64,000 nt of DNA from CAVYHX01 sp963768415 (GTDB lineage Bacteria > Pseudomonadota > Gammaproteobacteria > UBA9214), in the NCBI GenBank assembly GCA_963768415.1, contig CAVYHX010000006.1:62001-126000 (forward strand), given 5' to 3'. Positions within the stretch are counted from its first letter, which is position 1, and every line of letters begins with the position of its first letter. The translations under genes and the position numbers were made by a program. Below the pieces are notes generated by a model. The model was not told the DNA's origin, did not search any database, and saw only the letters and a program-made list of their open reading frames with translations. This document shows, piece by piece, positions 9,137-18,737 of this stretch.

Positions 9137-9778
9137 ATGTCAGAAAAGCCGATTCTGCTTGCCACGGTCTTCACCGACTATATCTGTCCTTTTTGTTACA
9201 TAGGTGATGTCCGGCTGGAGCGGCTGCGTGCTGAATATGACCTGAAGATCAGCTGGTGCTTTGTCGAAATCCATCCCGATACGCCAGCGGAGGGCAGGCC
9301 GGTGAGTGAGCTGGGTTATTCCGATGAACGCTGGCGGCAGATGATGGGTAACCTGGAGCGCCTTGCCGATGAAGACGGAATACCCTTGCGCGCACATGAT
9401 TTCACCACCAATTCGCACAAGTCGCTGTTGCTGGCCGAGGCCGCGAAAGAGGCGGGTGCCGACATCTTTTACCGTCTGCACCGCCGCTTGTTCGAGGCCT
9501 TCTTTACCGATGGCCTGAATATCGGTGATGAAACCGTGCTTGCCGGCCTGGCAGCCACGGCCGGCGTACCCCGGGATATTATCAGCCGGGCCTGGGGTGA
9601 GCCGTGTTACGAGGAGCGCCTGCAGCAGTACCTTGCTGCGGCCGCCGAACTCAACGTCCGTGCCACGCCCACCATTTTCTTCGGTCAGCAGCAACGCCTC
9701 GACGGGGCCTTGCCATATTCGGCCTTCCTGGAGGCGGCGCGGGCCGGCGCGGCGGAACAGCATGCACCGCCGGCGTAA
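9137..9778 (+). CDS. DsbA-family oxidoreductase (FrnE-like, CPFC)
   Basis: Cytosolic thioredoxin-fold protein of 213 residues with no signal peptide. The N-terminal TDYICPFCYIGDVRLERL carries a CPFC active site; the family cis-Pro region is RATPTIFFGQQQRLDGALPY. This combination fits the FrnE/2-hydroxychromene-2-carboxylate-isomerase-like branch of the DsbA family. The physiological substrate is unknown. It starts 39 bp after htpG, so partial co-transcription with the chaperone is possible. Confidence 0.85.
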   Translation: MSEKPILLATVFTDYICPFCYIGDVRLERLRAEYDLKISWCFVEIHPDTPAEGRPVSELGYSDERWRQMMGNLERLADEDGIPLRAHDFTTNSHKSLLLAEAAKEAGADIFYRLHRRLFEAFFTDGLNIGDETVLAGLAATAGVPRDIISRAWGEPCYEERLQQYLAAAAELNVRATPTIFFGQQQRLDGALPYSAFLEAARAGAAEQHAPPA

Positions 9779-9925
9779 GGCATAAACGTTACCGGCGCCC
9801 GGTTGCGGCTATGCCGGTACCGGTTGGCGTGTGCGCACCGTGAGAGTGAATATCCGGGATACCCGGTGGCCCCCTGGACTGGTATCCGGGGGTTAACCGG
9901 ACTGCTGGAGTGATGGAATTGCTTT

Positions 9926-10330
9926 GTGATGGCGACGAATAATCTCACCACCATGCGTGCCGATAAATGGCTCTGGGCAGCGCGTTTCTACAAGACCCGC
10001 GCCCTGGCGCTACAGGCGATCAATGGCGGCAAGGTGCACGTCAATGGCGAACGCATCAAGCCGGCACGCCGCCTGTCGGTTGGTGAAGGTATGACGATCA
10101 CCAAGGGCCCCTACCGGTTTGCGATCACGGTGGAAAGACTCAATACTCAGCGCCGGCCTGCAGCGGAAGCCAGAGAAATGTATTCCGAGTCACAGGCAAG
10201 CATGAACGAACGGCGGGCCCTGTATGCGGAGCGCAAACTGCAGGGACATGGCGCCAGGAACCGGGAGCGGCGTCCGGACAAGCGGACCCGCGGAAAAATC
10301 AGGCAGATGAAAATCAGTCAGTCTTCATGA
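9926..10330 (+). CDS. hslR: S4-domain RNA-binding protein, Hsp15 type
   Basis: Hsp15 binds free 50S subunits that still carry a nascent chain after heat stress and helps recycle them. The 134-residue protein has an S4 domain (MRADKWLWAARFYKTRALALQAINGGKVHVNGERIKP) and a very basic C-terminal tail (RNRERRPDKRTRGKIRQMK), as in the family. The start is either GTG 9926 or the ATG directly after it at 9929; 9953 is also possible. The stop overlaps the next gene by 4 bp (ATGA). Confidence 0.9.
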   Translation: MMATNNLTTMRADKWLWAARFYKTRALALQAINGGKVHVNGERIKPARRLSVGEGMTITKGPYRFAITVERLNTQRRPAAEAREMYSESQASMNERRALYAERKLQGHGARNRERRPDKRTRGKIRQMKISQSS

Positions 10331-10755
10331 CGAGGCCCGTGACACCCCTGCTGACCGTGGACATCATCATCGAGATGACCGACCGTCCGGGGCGGCCCAT
10401 CGTGCTCATCGAGCGCCGTAATCCGCCGCATGGCTGGGCCTTGCCCGGCGGTTTTGTCGATGTGGGTGAAACCCTGCAGCTGGCTGCTGTGCGTGAAGCC
10501 AGGGAAGAGACGTCCCTCGATGTGCAGATAACAAAACTGCTCGGCAATTATTCAGATCCGGGACGCGATCCCAGATTTCATACTGTCAGTGCCGTGTATA
10601 TCGCCGCAGCACAGGGTGAAGCGCGGGCGGCGGATGATGCCGCCAATCTGGGATTATTTGCACCGTCTGAATGTCCCGCACTGGCCTTCGATCACGAGCA
10701 GATCATCGCGGATTACCTGCGCTATCTGAAAACAGGCGCAGCGCCGCCGCCGTGA
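10327..10755 (+). CDS. Nudix hydrolase
   Basis: Small pyrophosphohydrolase of 142 residues. The Nudix box is complete: GGFVDVGETLQLAAVREAREETSLDV, with the metal-binding REAREE core. The WALPGGFVDVGE form is common among ADP-ribose/sugar-nucleotide type Nudix enzymes, but the substrate cannot be called. It overlaps hslR by 4 bp and is probably translationally coupled to it. Confidence 0.88.
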   Translation: MTRPVTPLLTVDIIIEMTDRPGRPIVLIERRNPPHGWALPGGFVDVGETLQLAAVREAREETSLDVQITKLLGNYSDPGRDPRFHTVSAVYIAAAQGEARAADDAANLGLFAPSECPALAFDHEQIIADYLRYLKTGAAPPP

Positions 10756-10869
10756 CGGAGCTCCTTCCGCCATTTGTATTCATGCAGGCATGCCTGAGCC
10801 ACTGCTGTTCGCAGACATCGAAAATTGCCGCTACACTGCCATTCGTTCCCGCACCTGACAGGTAACAAC

Positions 10870-11820
10870 TTGACCAAGCCATCATTATCCACTGCAGCCA
10901 ATAATGTGCTCATTATCGGCTATGGCGAGATGGGACATGCCTTTGAGTATTTGCTCGCACCACGGCATGAGCTCCATATATGGGATATCCACCCGGTACC
11001 CGGGCATGCACCGGTCGATCTCGAGCACGCAGCCGCCAGCGCCGACTTCGTCATTTATTGCGTACCGACCGGTCCGGTCGAGGAGCTTGCAGCACGGATT
11101 CTTCCTGCCCTGTCATCCAGCAGCCTTTCCCTGAGCTGTGCCAAGGGGCTCGATGAAAAAGGGCGCCCGGCGGCGGCGGCTCTGCACGCAGTCTACGGGG
11201 ACAGGCGCAATTACGGTGTGGTTTACGGGCCCATGATATCCGAGGAGATACGCGCCGGCCGGCCGGCATTTGCACAACTCGGTGTGCGTGAGCGCGCACT
11301 GTTTGACCGGGTTACCACCCTGTTTGCGCAGACATCGCTGCAGCTCGATTACACTGATGATGTAATCGGTATTTCCTGGTCCGTCATCCTGAAGAACGTA
11401 TATGCGATTTTATTCGGGGCGGCGGATGAACTGGGACTGGGCGATAATGTTCGTGGCTTCCTGACAGTAGCCGCACTGCGTGAGCTGGATGCCATCGTTA
11501 CCGGGTTCGGCGGCAAGGCTGCAGCGCCTTATCACCTGGCTGGCCTGGGAGACCTCATCACCACCGCCACCAGCGCGGGTTCGCATCATCATGCGCTGGG
11601 CGGGATACTGGTGCGCGGTGAACTCGACAGGATTTCCGGTGAGGGTGTCCATACGCTGGCCACGGTCAGGAAATACGCTTTGCTCGATATTGAGATGTAT
11701 CCCATGTTTGCGCTGGTCGAATCGCTGGTGAGTGATCCGGAGGACATCCAGGAAAAAATCGGTGCATATCTGGAAGGCTGGTTCCAGCCCCGGGTCATGC
11801 CCTTTCCAGGGCGCACGTGA
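10870..11820 (+). CDS. NAD(P)-dependent glycerol-3-phosphate dehydrogenase-like protein
   Basis: GpsA-family dehydrogenase, which normally reduces dihydroxyacetone phosphate for phospholipid synthesis. Visible are the Rossmann motif VLIIGYGEMGHAFEYLL, LSCAKGLDEKG, the catalytic-lysine region SVILKNVYAILFG, and GLGDLITTATSAGS. The TTG at 10870 is the likely start because the segment from 10825 is atypical for the family; the product is then 316 residues. The sequence departs from textbook GpsA (GYGEMG rather than GAGxWG), so it may be a paralogue. Confidence 0.8.
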   Translation: MTKPSLSTAANNVLIIGYGEMGHAFEYLLAPRHELHIWDIHPVPGHAPVDLEHAAASADFVIYCVPTGPVEELAARILPALSSSSLSLSCAKGLDEKGRPAAAALHAVYGDRRNYGVVYGPMISEEIRAGRPAFAQLGVRERALFDRVTTLFAQTSLQLDYTDDVIGISWSVILKNVYAILFGAADELGLGDNVRGFLTVAALRELDAIVTGFGGKAAAPYHLAGLGDLITTATSAGSHHHALGGILVRGELDRISGEGVHTLATVRKYALLDIEMYPMFALVESLVSDPEDIQEKIGAYLEGWFQPRVMPFPGRT

Positions 11821-11969
11821 CAGCAGGCGCGCCGGTCTGGCAGTTTTCATGCTTCCCGCGGGCAGACACGATGATTTTCGTTGCCAAAGCCAGTAAGATT
11901 TGCGTCTGAGTGTGCTCACTACCTCCGGGCACACTACACATCCACTAATCAGTCATTCAGGAACCAGCA

Positions 11970-13016
11970 ATGCGACCAGCCCAGCTGTTAACGGTACTCG
12001 AACGCGAATTTCAGGCCGCCCTGCACGGTCAGCACACGCCGGTGATGCTGTGGGGGCCACCCGGCGTGGGCAAGTCCGAGATGGTGGCGCATATCGCCGA
12101 GCATCATGGCATGCCGGTGATCGATATTCGTCTTTCCCAGATGGAGCCGAGCGATCTGCGCGGTATCCCGTTCCGTGTCGATGACCGGGTGGAGTGGGCA
12201 GTGCCGTCGATGCTGCCGGATGCCGAGCGGCACGGGAACCAGGGCATCCTGTTTCTCGACGAGATTACCTCGGTGCCACCCAGTGTCTCGGCCGCCGCGT
12301 ATCAGTTGATCCTGGATCGCCGCCTGGGTGCCTATGAAGTGCCGGATGGCTGGGCAATCTTTGCGGCGGGTAACCGGCAGGGTGACCGGGGTGTGACCTA
12401 TACCATGCCGGCGCCGCTGGCGAACCGGTTCTCGCATTACGAAGTGGATATCAATCTCGATGACTGGGTGGCATGGGCCTATGCCAACGACATCGATGAA
12501 CGTCTGATTGCGTTCCTGCGGTTTCGGCCGGAACTGCTGTTTGAATTCGACCCGGCGCATAACCCGGTGGCCTTTCCTTCGCCGCGCTCATGGGAATTCA
12601 GTCATCGCGCATTGCAGAAATTTGCCGATGTCCCGGATCTGCTCAACGGTGCCCTGCAGGCCTGTGTGGGCCCGGCGGCCGGCATCGAGCTGGCTGCCTT
12701 TGTCGAGAATCTCGACAAGCTGCCGGACATCGATGCCATCGTCAGAGGCGAAAAGGTCAGGGTACCGAAGGAAACCGATCTGCAATACGCAGTGGCGGCT
12801 GCACTCGTGGGTCGCGCGATCCGGGCAAAGAAAGACGCCGATTCACAGGAGACCTTCGGGCATATCATCGAGTTTGCCGGGACCTTCCCGCAGCGTGAAA
12901 TGGGCGTGATGCTGGTGTCCGACATGTATCGCGCCATCGGGCAGGATATTTTCAGCGTGCCGCAATTTTCCAGTTGGGCGAATATCGTCGCGGATGTGAT
13001 GTTGTACGATGGCTAG
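11970..13016 (+). CDS. MoxR-family AAA+ ATPase
   Basis: Cytosolic AAA+ ATPase of 348 residues. Walker A is GPPGVGKS (29-36), Walker B ILFLDEITSV, followed by sensor-1 region IFAAGNRQGDRGVTYTMP and the arginine-finger stretch APLANRFSHYEV. MoxR proteins act as chaperones paired with VWA-domain proteins for metal insertion or complex assembly; the next gene encodes exactly such a partner, 234 bp downstream. The client is unknown. Confidence 0.88.
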   Translation: MRPAQLLTVLEREFQAALHGQHTPVMLWGPPGVGKSEMVAHIAEHHGMPVIDIRLSQMEPSDLRGIPFRVDDRVEWAVPSMLPDAERHGNQGILFLDEITSVPPSVSAAAYQLILDRRLGAYEVPDGWAIFAAGNRQGDRGVTYTMPAPLANRFSHYEVDINLDDWVAWAYANDIDERLIAFLRFRPELLFEFDPAHNPVAFPSPRSWEFSHRALQKFADVPDLLNGALQACVGPAAGIELAAFVENLDKLPDIDAIVRGEKVRVPKETDLQYAVAAALVGRAIRAKKDADSQETFGHIIEFAGTFPQREMGVMLVSDMYRAIGQDIFSVPQFSSWANIVADVMLYDG

Positions 13017-13044
13017 GGATGTTCTGATTAATTCACACGGCGCA

Positions 13045-13181
13045 TGTCATTGCGAGTGCGATGTACATGGAGGTGCAAGTGCCGCGGGAGGCGGGAAGCC
13101 GGGAGCGGCCAGCGCGGCAATCTCATACGGGGGATTCAGTCGTTTGGAGATTGCTTCGTCACTGCGTTCCTCGCAATGACA
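13045..13181. repeat. 137-bp inverted-repeat element
   Basis: Perfect 12-bp terminal inverted repeats TGTCATTGCGAG (13045-13056) and CTCGCAATGACA (13170-13181) enclose a gene-free 113-bp core containing GCGGCAATCTC and GGAGATTGCTTCG. A related, less complete copy lies at about 35399-35495. It sits between the MoxR gene and its VWA partner and is too short to encode a transposase, so it is MITE/REP-like. Confidence 0.7.
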
Positions 13182-13250
13182 GATTAGCCGGCTTTTCCCT
13201 GTTACAGACTTGGTATGATAAGCGCGCATATGATCTGTGAATAAGCTGCT

Positions 13251-14504
13251 ATGTCAGATGAAATCGAAACCAAACTGTCGGCCGCGCGTACCCGGTTGAT
13301 CCTGGACCGGCCGTTCCTCGGCGCGCTGGTGCTGCGCATGCCGATGAAAGCGGCCGATCCGAACTGGTGCAAGACCATCGGCACCGATGCGCGTGCCTTC
13401 TACTACAACCCGGATTACATCGACAGCCTGTCGCTGGAACAGACCCAGTTTGCGCTGGCGCACGAAGCGCTGCACTGTGCTTTGTCGCATTTCGCGCGCC
13501 GTGAACACCGTACGCTGGCGCGCTGGGACGTGGCCTGCGATCTAGCCATTAACCCGATATTGATCCGCGAGGGCATGACGGCCGTGCCGGGCGCGCTGTA
13601 TGACATCGGCTTCGAGGGCATGACGGCCGAGGAGATCTATCCTTCGATCAAGGAGGACACCGAGGAGGAGACGCACGACCAGCATCTCTACGGGAAGGAA
13701 TCCGGATCCGCAGCGGGCCAGGATGCACAGCCGCAGGCGCATGACGGGGGCGGCGCTGAGGATGACCCGGCGCGGAGACAGCGGGGCAGACAGCGGGGCA
13801 GACAGCGGGGCAGACAGCGGGGCAGACAGCGGGGCAGCCGGGAGTGCAGCACCGGGTGCCCTCACCGAGGCGGAGAAGGAGCAGTTGTCCGTCCAGTGGC
13901 GGCAGCGCCTCGCGGGCGCTGCGCAACAGGCGATGCAGGCCGGCAAGCTGAGCGGTTCCCTGCGGCGTCTCGTCGACCACCTGCTGCAACCGCAACTGCC
14001 CTGGCGCATGCTGCTGGCCCGTTACATGACTGCCGCCAGCCGCGACGACTACAGCTACATGCGGCCGTCACGGCGCGAGGGTGAGGCAATCTTTCCCATC
14101 GCTCCGCAGTGCGCAGACCGATGTGCTGGTCGTGCTGGATACCAGTGGTTCGATCCGCCAGGACGAGATGCGCGAGTTCGTCACCGAGATCGGTGCCATC
14201 AAGGGACAGGTGCGCGCCCGTATCACCTTGCATGCCTGCGATGCCGCCTTGTCCAGTGCCGGGCCCTGGGTATTCGAGCCGTGGGAGGAATTCGAGTTGC
14301 CGGCAGATATCCGCGGCGGCGGCGGTACCCGCTTCACACCGGTGTTCGAGTGGATTGAACGTGAAAACCTGAATCCCGATCTGCTGGTGTATTTCACCGA
14401 CGCCGAGGGCGAGTTTCCAGAAGCAGGAGCCGCGCTTTCCGGTGATCTGGCTGGTAAAGGGGCGCGGCACGGTCCCCTGGGGACAGCGGATCCAGTTGAA
14501 TTGA
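13251..14504 (+). CDS. metallopeptidase-like (DUF2201) and VWA-domain protein, frameshifted
   Basis: Partner of the upstream MoxR ATPase. The N-terminal predicted metallopeptidase domain has HEALHCALSH (HExxH at residues 71-75). After an acidic linker and GADS repeats follow the helical segment LTEAEKEQLSVQWRQRL and the VWA-like domain with the MIDAS-type motif DVLVVLDTSGSI, RGGGGTRFTPVFEWI and VYFTDAEGEFP. Three successive +1 frame changes occur near 13770, 14090 and 14425; correcting them gives about 417 residues ending FPVIWLVKGRGTVPWGQRI. As written, the gene would make only a truncated N-terminal product. Substrate and client are unknown. Confidence 0.8.
13777..13836 (+). repeat. five tandem 12-bp units coding for (GADS)n
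   Basis: GACAGCGGGGCA is repeated five times without variation. In the correct reading frame it encodes a Gly-Ala-Asp-Ser linker between the metallopeptidase-like and VWA parts. Twelve-base units keep frame when they slip, so length variation between strains would alter only the linker. Confidence 0.85.
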
Positions 14505-14515
14505 ACGGTATGGAT

Positions 14516-14895
14516 CTTCCCCTGATTGAGTGGGTAACACATCAAATTAGACGAGACGCATGCCTTCTGATGGCAAGGTTGTTGGCCGAATGAATTCGGC
14601 CCTACTCAATCAGACCTGTAGGGTCGAATTCATTCGACCAGCGGTGTTTCAGCGTGATTCAATCAAACCTGTAGGGTCGAATTCATTCGACCAGCGGTAT
14701 TTCAGCGTCATTGAATCAGACCTGTAGGGTCGAATTCATTCGACCAGTGGTGATGCAATAGACTTGAAGGTGCAGGGAATGACGCCCCTGCGCAATGCGT
14801 CGCAGGACAGGGTGACCTCCTTGTCTCCAATGGCAATAATGGCTGTTGGCCGAATGAATTCGGCCCTGCAACGGTAATCTACCCACTCGATTAAT
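14516..14895. repeat. MITE-like composite element, copy 1
   Basis: Begins with CTTCCCC-N5-GAGTGGGTAA (14516-14537) and ends with the inverted CTACCCACTCG near 14880. Inside are palindromes of two kinds, GGCCGAATGAATTCGGCC and three copies of TAGGGTCGAATTCATTCGAC about 60 bp apart. The element starts 11 bp after the VWA gene stop and is closely related to 43944-44214. Apart from it, the 14505-15090 interval holds no gene; 14896-15090 is the adk leader. Confidence 0.75.
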
Positions 14896-15090
14896 ATTCT
14901 GCAACCAGCTGTTTTATAGAATATTAAATTTTCGTATTAAACATGTGCCAGCGACGCTGATGCGTTCCCGGCGCGGCGCAATCCCGCATAAATCTGCCGC
15001 ATCCCCCCATATATTCTCCTGACTGGTCATCGGCCCCGCGCCCGGGGATAATGCCTGCCTTTCACGGATGCGTTTGGAAGGAGAGCGACT

Positions 15091-15744
15091 ATGCGGGTTA
15101 TTTTGTTGGGCGGGCCGGGCGCCGGTAAGGGTACGCAGGCCAATTACATTAAGGAAAAATACAACATTCCCCAGATATCGACGGGTGACATGCTGCGTGC
15201 TGCCGTCAAGGCCGGCACGCCGCTCGGGGTGGCAGCCAAGAAGGTCATGGATGCCGGTGGCCTGGTGTCTGACGACATTATCCTCGGGCTGGTGGAAGAA
15301 CGCATCAAGCAGGACGACTGCGCCAATGGCTACCTGTTCGACGGTTTTCCGCGGACCCTGGCACAGGCCGACGCGCTCAAGGACAAGGGGGTCAGCATCG
15401 ACTGTGTCGTGGAGATCGATGTGGATGATGCCGAGATTATCAAGCGCATGAGCGGCCGCCGCGTGCACCTGGCCTCGGGCCGTACCTATCATGTCGTCTT
15501 CAATCCGCCACGGGAAGAGGGCAAGGATGACGAGACCGGTGAGCCGCTGATCCAGCGTGACGACGACCAGGAAGACACCGTGCGTGAGCGCCTCAAGGTC
15601 TATCACGACCAGACCGAGCCGCTGATTGCCTACTATTCCAAATGGGCCGAGGCTGGTGGTGCCGGCGCGCCGCGGTATGTGAAGATCAACGGTATTGGCA
15701 AGGTCGATGAAATCCGGGACGCGATCTTCGCGGGCATCGGCTAG
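15091..15744 (+). CDS. adk: adenylate kinase
   Basis: Interconverts ATP+AMP and two ADP. 217 residues with P-loop GGPGAGKGT, STGDMLRAAV, the AMP-binding DGFPRTLAQADAL, the LID segment SGRRVHLASGRTYHVVFNPPREEG (long LID without zinc cysteines) and RDDDQEDTVRERLKVYHDQT. AAGGAGAG precedes the ATG. Monocistronic, with a terminator just downstream. Confidence 0.98.
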   Translation: MRVILLGGPGAGKGTQANYIKEKYNIPQISTGDMLRAAVKAGTPLGVAAKKVMDAGGLVSDDIILGLVEERIKQDDCANGYLFDGFPRTLAQADALKDKGVSIDCVVEIDVDDAEIIKRMSGRRVHLASGRTYHVVFNPPREEGKDDETGEPLIQRDDDQEDTVRERLKVYHDQTEPLIAYYSKWAEAGGAGAPRYVKINGIGKVDEIRDAIFAGIG

Positions 15745-15769
15745 CAGGCAGCCCTGATGTGTTGATTGT

Positions 15770-15795
15770 AAGGCCGGCGCAGCCGGCCTTTTTTT
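15770..15795 (+). terminator. intrinsic terminator of adk
   Basis: Stem AAGGCCGGC (15770-15778) / GCCGGCCTT (15782-15790) with a three-base loop, followed by TTTTT, 26 bp after the adk stop. Confidence 0.9.
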
Positions 15796-16055
15796 ACCGC
15801 CCGGCAGCCGGGATCAGCCGGCGGCTAGTACCTCAGTACCACTTACACCCCATGCAGGTTTACTGTACACTTTTTGGACGTCAAATATGTGGCGTTTGGA
15901 TGGTCTGCGCACGCTCTAGTGAATTACATAACATACTGTAATTATTGTATTATTTATGCTGCTCGCGCGGGCAGGCCGAATCCCGTGCATGCGGGAGCCA
16001 GCGTAATGCGGACGCAGATTCCGGGGGTGCCGGAAGCGACCGCGCAGGAAAGACT
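15796..16055 (+). other. AT-rich leader of the diguanylate cyclase gene
   Basis: Gene-free stretch. An AT-rich segment at 15920-15958 may hold the promoter for the next gene, but I cannot assign -35 and -10 boxes with confidence. No RNA element such as a c-di-GMP riboswitch was recognised. Confidence 0.35.
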
Positions 16056-17570
16056 ATGGCTGCAGATATAAACAGGCCGGCGCAGATTGATCCCAGCGGC
16101 AGAGACAAGCTGCTGCGGATGATCGATGCGCTGCGCTCGACAGCCTCCGGTACCCTGGTATACCGGCAGGTTGAGAGCATGCTCGATGCGATCGCAGGTA
16201 ACCATTTGCGGGTCGAGATGGCCTATGCGGGGTTTGTGAATATCCTGCTGGACAGCTATGCCGGGCATCTCCAGGCGGGTTCTGCGCCCTACGTACAGAT
16301 AAAATTACTGCAGGCACGACTCCAGCCGCCACTCACGCCAGCTGAACTCGAGACAGTCAGTGAGTTCGTCAGCACGAGTGCCGAGGCAATCCGGGATTCC
16401 GCAGACCTGGATTTATCGATTCAGCATGCGGCCATCAGTCCGTTGCTGGCCGCATTCGGGATCGATGCTGTCCCTGCCGCTACGCAGCCGCTCGCCGTAC
16501 AACCACAGGCAAAGACGCAGTCTGCATTGCGCGCAGCTGAAGATACCTCCGCGACAGCTGAAGATACGACCGCGACAGCTGAGGTAGAGGAGGTACTCGA
16601 AGAAATCAGGCGTCAGGCCGATGAACCGGCAGATGACTTGCCCGTACCATCAGAAGAGGCAACGAGCGCAGACAATGGCGAATTTTCGACTGCTCCTGAG
16701 TTACCGAACGATGTTCCCGCTGAACTGGACAATCAGCGGGAGGATATGCAAAAACTCCAGACGACACTGGGTCAGCAAGTGCTTGAGACGATCACCCAGA
16801 ATGAAGAGTTTGGAGTCATCCTGGAAGGTGTGCTGAGTGACATGCGGCAGAGCGAAGAGCTGACGGACCTGGAGAATCTGCGCTGGACGCTGATTCGTGA
16901 AGTCGAGAAATTGATGAAGGGGCACAATGAGCTCGCCGACAAACTTGACAGTACCTATCACTATCTGCAGGTAATTGAATCTGACAGCCGGGAATTGTCG
17001 GATGAACTGACACGGGTCCGTCAACTCAGCCTGACCGACGAGTTGACCGGGCTTGCCAACCGCCGCGCCTTCATGCGCCGCATGGAAGATGAAGTGGCGC
17101 GCGTCCAGCGCTATGGTTTCCCCCTGTCTTTCGTGCTGATGGATCTTGATCACTTCAAGGCCGTCAATGATGAATTCGGGCATGCAGCCGGTGATGAAGT
17201 GTTGCGCGTGTATTCCAGAAATATACTCACCATATTCCGTCACCACGACATGGTCTCGCGCTATGGCGGCGAGGAATTCGCCGTGCTGTTGCCGAATACT
17301 GACTCGGATGGTGCCGTGCGCGCGCTTAACAAGGTCAGGCGCAGGGTCACCGAGACCCGCTGGCAAACCAACGGGACCATGTCCCAGGTGCCGACTTTCT
17401 CGGCGGGCGTTTCACTGTACAAGCCCGGCGAGTCAGCGAACGCCTTCATCGAGCGGGCTGACAAGGCACTCTATCGTGCCAAGCGACTCGGGCGTAATCG
17501 CATCGAACTCGATATGACCTACCAGAACGAGGAAGGTGCAGGCCTGCCGCGCCGCCGCAGTACCGACTGA
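16056..17570 (+). CDS. GGDEF-domain diguanylate cyclase
   Basis: Makes c-di-GMP from two GTP. ATG 16056 follows AGGAAAG; product 504 residues. The C-terminal GGDEF domain (about 325-495) has DELTGLANRRAF, LMDLDHFKAVNDEFGHAAGDEVL and the active motif RYGGEEF (about residue 403), preceded by RHHD five residues upstream, the RxxD inhibitory I-site. So activity and product feedback are both expected. The N-terminal 270 residues contain no recognised sensor and no membrane segment; an Ala/Glu-rich linker carries three repeats of a TAEDT-like unit encoded by near-identical 18-bp DNA repeats. A coiled coil probably precedes the catalytic domain. Confidence 0.92.
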   Translation: MAADINRPAQIDPSGRDKLLRMIDALRSTASGTLVYRQVESMLDAIAGNHLRVEMAYAGFVNILLDSYAGHLQAGSAPYVQIKLLQARLQPPLTPAELETVSEFVSTSAEAIRDSADLDLSIQHAAISPLLAAFGIDAVPAATQPLAVQPQAKTQSALRAAEDTSATAEDTTATAEVEEVLEEIRRQADEPADDLPVPSEEATSADNGEFSTAPELPNDVPAELDNQREDMQKLQTTLGQQVLETITQNEEFGVILEGVLSDMRQSEELTDLENLRWTLIREVEKLMKGHNELADKLDSTYHYLQVIESDSRELSDELTRVRQLSLTDELTGLANRRAFMRRMEDEVARVQRYGFPLSFVLMDLDHFKAVNDEFGHAAGDEVLRVYSRNILTIFRHHDMVSRYGGEEFAVLLPNTDSDGAVRALNKVRRRVTETRWQTNGTMSQVPTFSAGVSLYKPGESANAFIERADKALYRAKRLGRNRIELDMTYQNEEGAGLPRRRSTD

Positions 17571-17658
17571 GCGCGACTGTCCCGCTATCGGCGTCTGTCT
17601 TGACAGGCAGGCTGACTGTATAATCTCCCCTACAGTTTTATTCGGAAGGATTACAGTC

Positions 17659-18045
17659 ATGGCCACGGTTGACACTCACCGCGAAAACCTTTGAAAGCAT
17701 TATCACCGGCAACGATATTATTCTCGTCGATTTCTGGGCGCCCTGGTGCGGCCCCTGCCGCCAGTTTGCACCGGTATTCGAGAACATGTCGGAGCAGCAT
17801 CCCGATATTGTTTTTTCCAAGGTCAATACCGAGGAGGAACAGGAGCTGGCAGCGCATTTCCAGATCCGCTCCATTCCAACATTGATGGTGTTTCGCGAGC
17901 AGATCATCGTATTTTCCCAGCCTGGCGCGCTGCCGCCTGCAAGTCTGGCATCGGTGATCGAACAAGGTCACGGAGCTGGATATGGATGAAGTCCGCAAGC
18001 AGGTTGCCGAGCAGGCCGAGATCACAGGAAGGGGCAACTTCATGA
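17659..18045 (+). CDS. thioredoxin (frameshifted)
   Basis: Small cytosolic thiol-disulfide protein with the classical active site FWAPWCGPCRQFAPVF and cis-Pro RSIPTLMVF. Three frames must be joined: ATG 17659 (MATV), then from about 17669 TLTAKTFESIITGNDIILVD, and after about 17967 VTELDMDEVRKQVAEQ, which is the usual C-terminal helix of this subfamily. Both changes are +1. The exact stop is uncertain; if one G of the GGGG run near 18030 is extra, the TGA at 18043-18045 overlaps the next ATG. It is a single-domain protein without zinc cysteines. Confidence 0.8.
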
Positions 18046-18726
18046 GCCTGCGCATTCTGGTGTTGACCGGTATTGCTCGTGACGGCCGGCAGTGCGCGGG
18101 CCGATGATGCCGTGCGCTACAACCAGGTGCATCTGCAGGCACAGCAATCACGCTCTGTCAGCAACGACACCATGCATGTCACACTGAGTACGTACGCGGA
18201 TATGCAGGATGCCGCGGCGCTCGCCGAGCGCATCAACCGGGATATGGAGTGGGCGCTCGCAAGAGCCAGTGCGGTTGCCGGAGTAAAGGTCAGCACCGGT
18301 GCCTACCAGACCTGGCCGGTGTACCGGGAAAATATCAAAAAGGGCTGGCGCGGCCAGCAGAGCCTGATACTCGAGAGTACGGATACGCAGGGATTGAGTC
18401 AGCTGGCAGGGCAGTTACAGGAGAAGCTGCAGATCAAGTCGATGAACTTTTCGGTATCGGATGAAAGACGCACCGAAGTCGAGAACAGCCTGATACGAAT
18501 GGCGCTGGATGCGTTCAAGCAGCGTGCCGGAATCGTCGGTGACAATCTGCAGGCGACCGGATACCGCCTTGTCGATATCAATATCAATACCTCGTCACAG
18601 CGTCCGCCGGTTGCTTATCAGGCCCGGGCAATGGCACTCGAGGCCGCCGCCCCGGTGGCCGCGGAGGCGGGTGAAAGCGATATCCAGGTCACGGTCAACG
18701 GCACGATCGAGTTGCTCATTCCCTGA
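18042..18726 (+). CDS. periplasmic SIMPL-domain (DUF541) protein, frameshift in signal peptide
   Basis: Secreted protein of the SIMPL/DUF541 family, whose members are periplasmic or outer-membrane associated and of unclear function. The ATG at 18042 gives MSLRILVLTG, then one extra base near 18072 separates it from LLVTAGSARADDAVRYNQVH; joined, they form a standard signal peptide cleaved after ARA. The mature part includes HVTLSTYADMQDAAALAERIN and two repeated beta-alpha units typical of the family. The gene follows trx closely. Confidence 0.75.
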
Positions 18727-18737
18727 GTGAAGCGCAC

